From contig NZ_RRYT01000040.1 of assembly GCF_006363815.1 (NCBI RefSeq), positions 3,170 to 37,666 on the forward strand: a DNA stretch of 34,497 nt, read 5' to 3'. Below are positions 33,151 to 34,497 of this stretch, one piece after another. Numbering within the stretch: position 1 is the first letter of the stretch; each line of letters starts with the position of its first letter. The translations under genes were made by a program, and so were the position numbers. Source of the stretch: Thermomonospora catenispora (lineage in GTDB: Bacteria > Actinomycetota > Actinomycetes > Streptosporangiales > Streptosporangiaceae). The notes below the pieces were generated by a model that was not told the DNA's origin, ran no database searches, and was given only the letters and a program-made list of their open reading frames with translations.

Positions 33151-33315
33151 GATCCCCCGATCGGATCGATTCGGCCCTGCTGGAACTTTTCTAACAATTC
33201 GCAGGTAAACGACGTGTAACCCGCAGTCGAGGATCGTTGCCGCACGCCCGGGGACGCCGCCGGTTGAACCGCGCCCGACGGGGATGAGTCGGGACGAGCG
33301 GTCAGGAGGTGCGCG

Positions 33316-34386
33316 ATGAGCAGAGGATTCCACGGCGCGCCGGCGGCGGTCCTGGCGCTGTCGCTGGGGCTCGGCGCGGCGGCCGGATGCACGCAGCACG
33401 AGGATCCGGGAGGACGGGCGGGCGCGTCCCGCGCCACGACCCTGTCCGTGGCGCAGGACGCGGCCCGGGTGCAGGAGCAGTACCAGCGGGTGATCCGGCA
33501 GGTGCTGCCGTCGGTGGTGCAGATCGGGACCGACGACGGCGAGGGGTCCGGGGTGGTGTACGACGCCGCCGGTCACATCGTCACCAACGCCCATGTGGTC
33601 GCAGGAAGCCGGCGGGTCGAGGTGACCCCGGCCGACGGCGGCCCGGCCCGCCCCGGCACGGTGGTGGGCGCCTTCGTCCCCGACGACCTGGCGGTGGTCA
33701 AGGTGGACGGCGGCGGCCTGCCCCCGGCCGCGTTCGGGGACTCCGCCAAGGTGCAGGTCGGGCAGATCGTGCTGGCCCTGGGCAACCCGCTGGGCCTCTC
33801 CGGAAGCGTGACCCAGGGCATCGTGTCGGCGACCGGCCGCAGCGTCACCACCGCCGCCGAGGGCGACTTCCCCGGTTCCACGATCGCCGACGCGCTGCAG
33901 ACCAGCGCGGCGATCAATCCCGGCAACAGCGGCGGCGCGCTGGTCACGCTGGACGGCCGGGTGATCGGCATTCCGACCGCGGCCGCCCGCGGCCCGGAGG
34001 GCGGTGCGGCTCCGGGGATCGGGTTCGCCACGCCCAGCGACACCGTCAAGCGGATCGTGCCCCAGCTCATCCGGTCCGGCCGGGTCACCGACTCGGGCCG
34101 CGCCGCCCTCGGGGTCACCGTCCGCACCGTCGTGGATCTGCGCACCGGCGAGCCGGCCGGGGTGGGCGTGGTCTCCGTCGAGCGGGGCGGCGGCGCCGAG
34201 CGGGGAGGCGTCGGGCCCGGCGATGTGATCACGGCCGTCAACGGCGTCCCCACCCCGACCCAGGCCGCCCTGTCGCAGGTGCTGGCCGGTCTCAAGCCCG
34301 GGGACGTCGCCAAGGTCACCGTCCGCTCGGGCGGCGGCGAGGAACGGACCGTGGAGGTCGCCCTCGGCGAACTCCCCGGCGGCTGA
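33316..34386 (+). CDS. HtrA/DegP-type serine protease, predicted lipoprotein
   Basis: This 356-residue extracytoplasmic protease has a signal peptide ending in a lipobox (AAAGC, Cys25), so it is probably anchored in the outer leaflet of the membrane. The trypsin-like triad is complete: His93 in NAHVV, Asp124 in DDLAVVKV and Ser205 in NPGNSGGAL. A C-terminal PDZ domain (about 265–350, GVGVVSVERGGGAERGGVGPGDVITAVNG) binds substrate C-termini. It acts in envelope protein quality control. The start has AGGAGG 6 nt upstream. The usual membrane-anchoring helix of actinobacterial HtrA is replaced here by a lipid anchor. Confidence 0.93.
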   Translation: MSRGFHGAPAAVLALSLGLGAAAGCTQHEDPGGRAGASRATTLSVAQDAARVQEQYQRVIRQVLPSVVQIGTDDGEGSGVVYDAAGHIVTNAHVVAGSRRVEVTPADGGPARPGTVVGAFVPDDLAVVKVDGGGLPPAAFGDSAKVQVGQIVLALGNPLGLSGSVTQGIVSATGRSVTTAAEGDFPGSTIADALQTSAAINPGNSGGALVTLDGRVIGIPTAAARGPEGGAAPGIGFATPSDTVKRIVPQLIRSGRVTDSGRAALGVTVRTVVDLRTGEPAGVGVVSVERGGGAERGGVGPGDVITAVNGVPTPTQAALSQVLAGLKPGDVAKVTVRSGGGEERTVEVALGELPGG

Positions 34387-34497
34387 CCCCGCTCGCCGCG
34401 GCTCACCGATCCCGACCGCCCGCGGACGCCTCGTGCGCCGGTCCCGCGGCGGCGGGCGCCCGCGCGGGCCGCCGGCGGCGGGCACGCCCGGCCGGGC

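Overview
The window is a very GC-rich stretch (T and A are rare, with strong G/C third-position bias) from a high-GC actinobacterium. Three features support this: the conserved run sucB–epimerase–lipB–lipA–DUF4191–RDD–glnA … glnE–glnA2 … nadE … panB, an F420-dependent NADP reductase gene (npdG), and a textbook GlnR operator before glnA. The accessory genes fit a Streptosporangiales/Thermomonosporaceae-like genome, but that placement is an inference. No rRNA, tRNA, CRISPR array or intact transposase was seen.

Region 1 (1–6.7 kb) is a lipoyl and central-metabolism block. It holds the 3' part of sucB (E2 of a 2-oxoacid dehydrogenase), a TIGR01777-type epimerase, an S51 peptidase-like gene, lipB, a DUF1877 gene in opposite orientation, lipA, a DUF4191 membrane protein and an RDD membrane protein. 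LipB and LipA make the lipoyl group that the E2 protein carries. Region 2 (6.7–16 kb) is nitrogen assimilation: glnA with its GlnR boxes, glnE (adenylyltransferase) and glnA2 (GS-like, TTG start). It is interrupted by a methyltransferase and a tandem pair of Aur1-like PAP2 membrane enzymes.

Region 3 (16–19.6 kb) is an accessory island between glnA2 and nadE: a class I terpene synthase, a DUF5937/ArsR-type repressor and an MFS exporter that is divergent from the repressor across a small palindromic operator. Region 4 (19.6–25.1 kb) has nadE, a decayed gene relic next to a transposon-end-like hairpin, a large PAS–GAF–SpoIIE phosphatase–ATPase sensor protein, and a TetR gene downstream of a 14-TMS MFS exporter gene. 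Region 5 (25–31 kb) continues with that exporter, a likely TetR operator, panB, npdG, a SIS-like hypothetical protein, a 59-residue small protein, map (methionine aminopeptidase with N-terminal extension) and a membrane-anchored helix-hairpin-helix protein. Region 6 (31–34.5 kb) has a YdjM-like membrane hydrolase preceded by a 12-codon overlapping mini-ORF, a baeRF3-like protein and a divergent lipoprotein HtrA-type protease.

A recurring signal crosses the window: at least seven genes have a TANNNT hexamer at exactly -12 to -7 relative to the first base of the start codon, the geometry of leaderless transcription. Genes with clear Shine-Dalgarno sequences (glnA, panB, glnA2, the S51 peptidase, htrA, the 59-aa gene) lack it. 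The most interesting accessory candidates are the terpene synthase/ArsR/MFS locus, the tandem Aur1-like pair with a 21-bp perfect inverted repeat inside the coding tail of the first copy, and the mini-ORF overlapping the ydjM-like start.
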